Shown here one piece after another: positions 5,464 through 5,948 of a stretch of 5,948 bases of DNA. The position numbers and the translations under genes were made by a program. The notes below the pieces were generated by a model. The model did no database searches. It was not told the origin of the DNA and worked only from the letters and a program-made list of their open reading frames with translations. Every line of letters begins with the position of its first letter. Position 1 is the stretch's first letter. Origin of the DNA: Alphaproteobacteria bacterium. Lineage in GTDB: Bacteria > Pseudomonadota > Alphaproteobacteria > Sphingomonadales > Sphingomonadaceae. The stretch covers positions 1 to 5,948 of the forward strand of contig JAHJSJ010000115.1 in assembly GCA_018830415.1 (NCBI GenBank), in the 5' to 3' direction.

Positions 5464-5749
5464 CCCCCGCAGCCCGGCGGCTGCTCCGGCCCTATCGCCG
5501 GAGCACGCCGAGCTGCGCAAGGCGGCGGAGGGGTTCGAGGCGATCATGCTGCGCCGGATGCTTGCCACCGCGCGCGCGTCAAGCTTTGCCGAAGATACCC
5601 CGCTGACCGGTGGAGGAATGCAGCAGTTCCAGACAATGCGCGACGAACACTTCGCCGATATCGCCGCCAAAACCGGTGCCTTCGGGTTTGCACGCAGTAT
5701 CGAGGCGCAGCTTACGCAACACCTTTCAGGGCAAGGGGGTAGCCGATGA
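5429..5749 (+). CDS. flgJ: Single-domain rod-cap protein FlgJ (rod-binding domain, no muramidase)
   Basis: FlgJ caps the growing rod in the periplasm. The enterobacterial protein is about 310 residues, with an N-terminal rod-binding domain and a C-terminal peptidoglycan hydrolase. This product has only 106 residues. After a Pro/Ala-rich start (1-22), residues 28-50 read ELRKAAEGFEAIMLRRMLATA, the diagnostic rod-binding helix. GGGMQQFQTMRDEHFADIAA and KTGAFGFARSIEAQL (to about 95) complete the domain. The hydrolase part is absent, and flgK begins immediately, so it is not in another frame. In other alphaproteobacteria this activity comes from a separate lytic enzyme (SltF in Rhodobacter sphaeroides). 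GTG 5429, overlapping the flgI stop, is the only plausible start; the next in-frame ATG would cut into the domain. No good ribosome binding site is seen. Confidence 0.9.
   Translation: MTGPIAPQGPVAPRSPAAAPALSPEHAELRKAAEGFEAIMLRRMLATARASSFAEDTPLTGGGMQQFQTMRDEHFADIAAKTGAFGFARSIEAQLTQHLSGQGGSR
5441..5476 (+). repeat. Imperfect 18-base tandem duplication in the flgJ 5' end
   Basis: Units 5441-5458 and 5459-5476 agree at 13 of 18 positions and both contain TTGCCCCCC. They encode the consecutive hexapeptides IAPQGP and VAPRSP in the disordered N-terminus of FlgJ. The pattern is probably a small in-frame expansion of a Pro/Ala linker, with no obvious function. Confidence 0.5.
5733..5739 (+). promoter_or_regulatory. 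Ribosome binding site of flgK
   Basis: AAGGGGG near the end of flgJ lies 6 bases before ATG 5746, giving flgK its own initiation signal despite the ATGA overlap with flgJ. Confidence 0.65.
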
Positions 5750-5948
5750 CGAGCGCAATCTTCACCATCGGACGCAGCGGCCTTTCCGTGGCCCGCGCCA
5801 GCATCGAGCTGACCGCGCAGAACATCGCCAATGCCGCCAATGCCGATTTTTCGCGCCGCACCCTTACGCAGGGGGAACTGGTGATGACCGGCAGCATCGG
5901 GATCAACGCCGCGGATTCGCTCGGCGGGGTGCGGCCCGGCGTGATCGA
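5746..5948 (+). CDS. flgK: Flagellar hook-associated protein 1 FlgK, N-terminal fragment (runs off the window)
   Basis: FlgK (HAP1) is the first junction protein between hook and filament and replaces the FlgD cap. Only 67 complete codons are present, and the frame is open to the right edge. The start MTSAIFTIGRSGLSVARASI, followed by ELTAQNIANAANADFSRRTL, matches the FlgK N-terminal D0 helix and the family motif NIANANTPGYSR. Here the NTPGYSR part reads NADFSRR, a divergent version. GINAADSLGGVRPGVI resembles the segment after the first helix, where FlgK proteins have a G-V-R/V pattern. The ATG overlaps the flgJ stop as ATGA. FlgK rather than FlgL is inferred from position and the SxSGLxxA pattern. 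The rest of the protein and any flgL lie beyond the window. Confidence 0.85.
   Translation, partial: MTSAIFTIGRSGLSVARASIELTAQNIANAANADFSRRTLTQGELVMTGSIGINAADSLGGVRPGVI

Overview
The window is an uninterrupted stretch of one flagellar rod/hook/ring operon, all on the + strand and GC-rich. The order is flgB-flgC-flgD-flgE-flgF-flgG-flgH-flgI-flgJ-flgK; the last gene runs off the right edge. Several sequence traits suggest an alphaproteobacterium, most likely a sphingomonad. FlgJ is a rod-binding domain only, with no muramidase. FlgD is very short. FlgG and FlgE read like the alphaproteobacterial forms (for example the FlgG start SALHVARTGLEAQD). The taxon is inferred from protein style and cannot be proved from this window.

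Bases 1-93 are the control region. They hold a near-consensus sigma-54 (RpoN) promoter at about 37-52, a predicted transcript start near 63, a short leader, and a strong ribosome binding site for a GTG-started flgB. The rest is almost entirely coding. Neighbouring genes overlap by 1-4 bases or are separated by 3-30 bases, so one polycistronic mRNA with translational coupling is likely. No terminator, RNA gene, mobile element or CRISPR array is visible.

The products build the flagellum from the inside out. FlgB, FlgC and FlgF form the proximal rod, with FlgG as the distal rod. FlgJ is the rod cap. FlgI (P ring, exported) and FlgH (L ring, lipoprotein) form the bushing around the rod. FlgD is the hook cap scaffold, FlgE the hook subunit, and FlgK the first hook-filament junction protein. 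FlgA (P-ring chaperone), FliE and FlgL are not in the window.

This is a recognisable, conventional system; I see no unknown system here. The points worth a second look are four. The hook protein is minimal (270 residues, apparently no D2 domain). It is paired with a minimal hook cap (FlgD of 104 residues, no C-terminal domains). FlgJ has a single domain. A GC-rich inverted repeat would fold the flgI stop / flgJ GTG start into an RNA stem.
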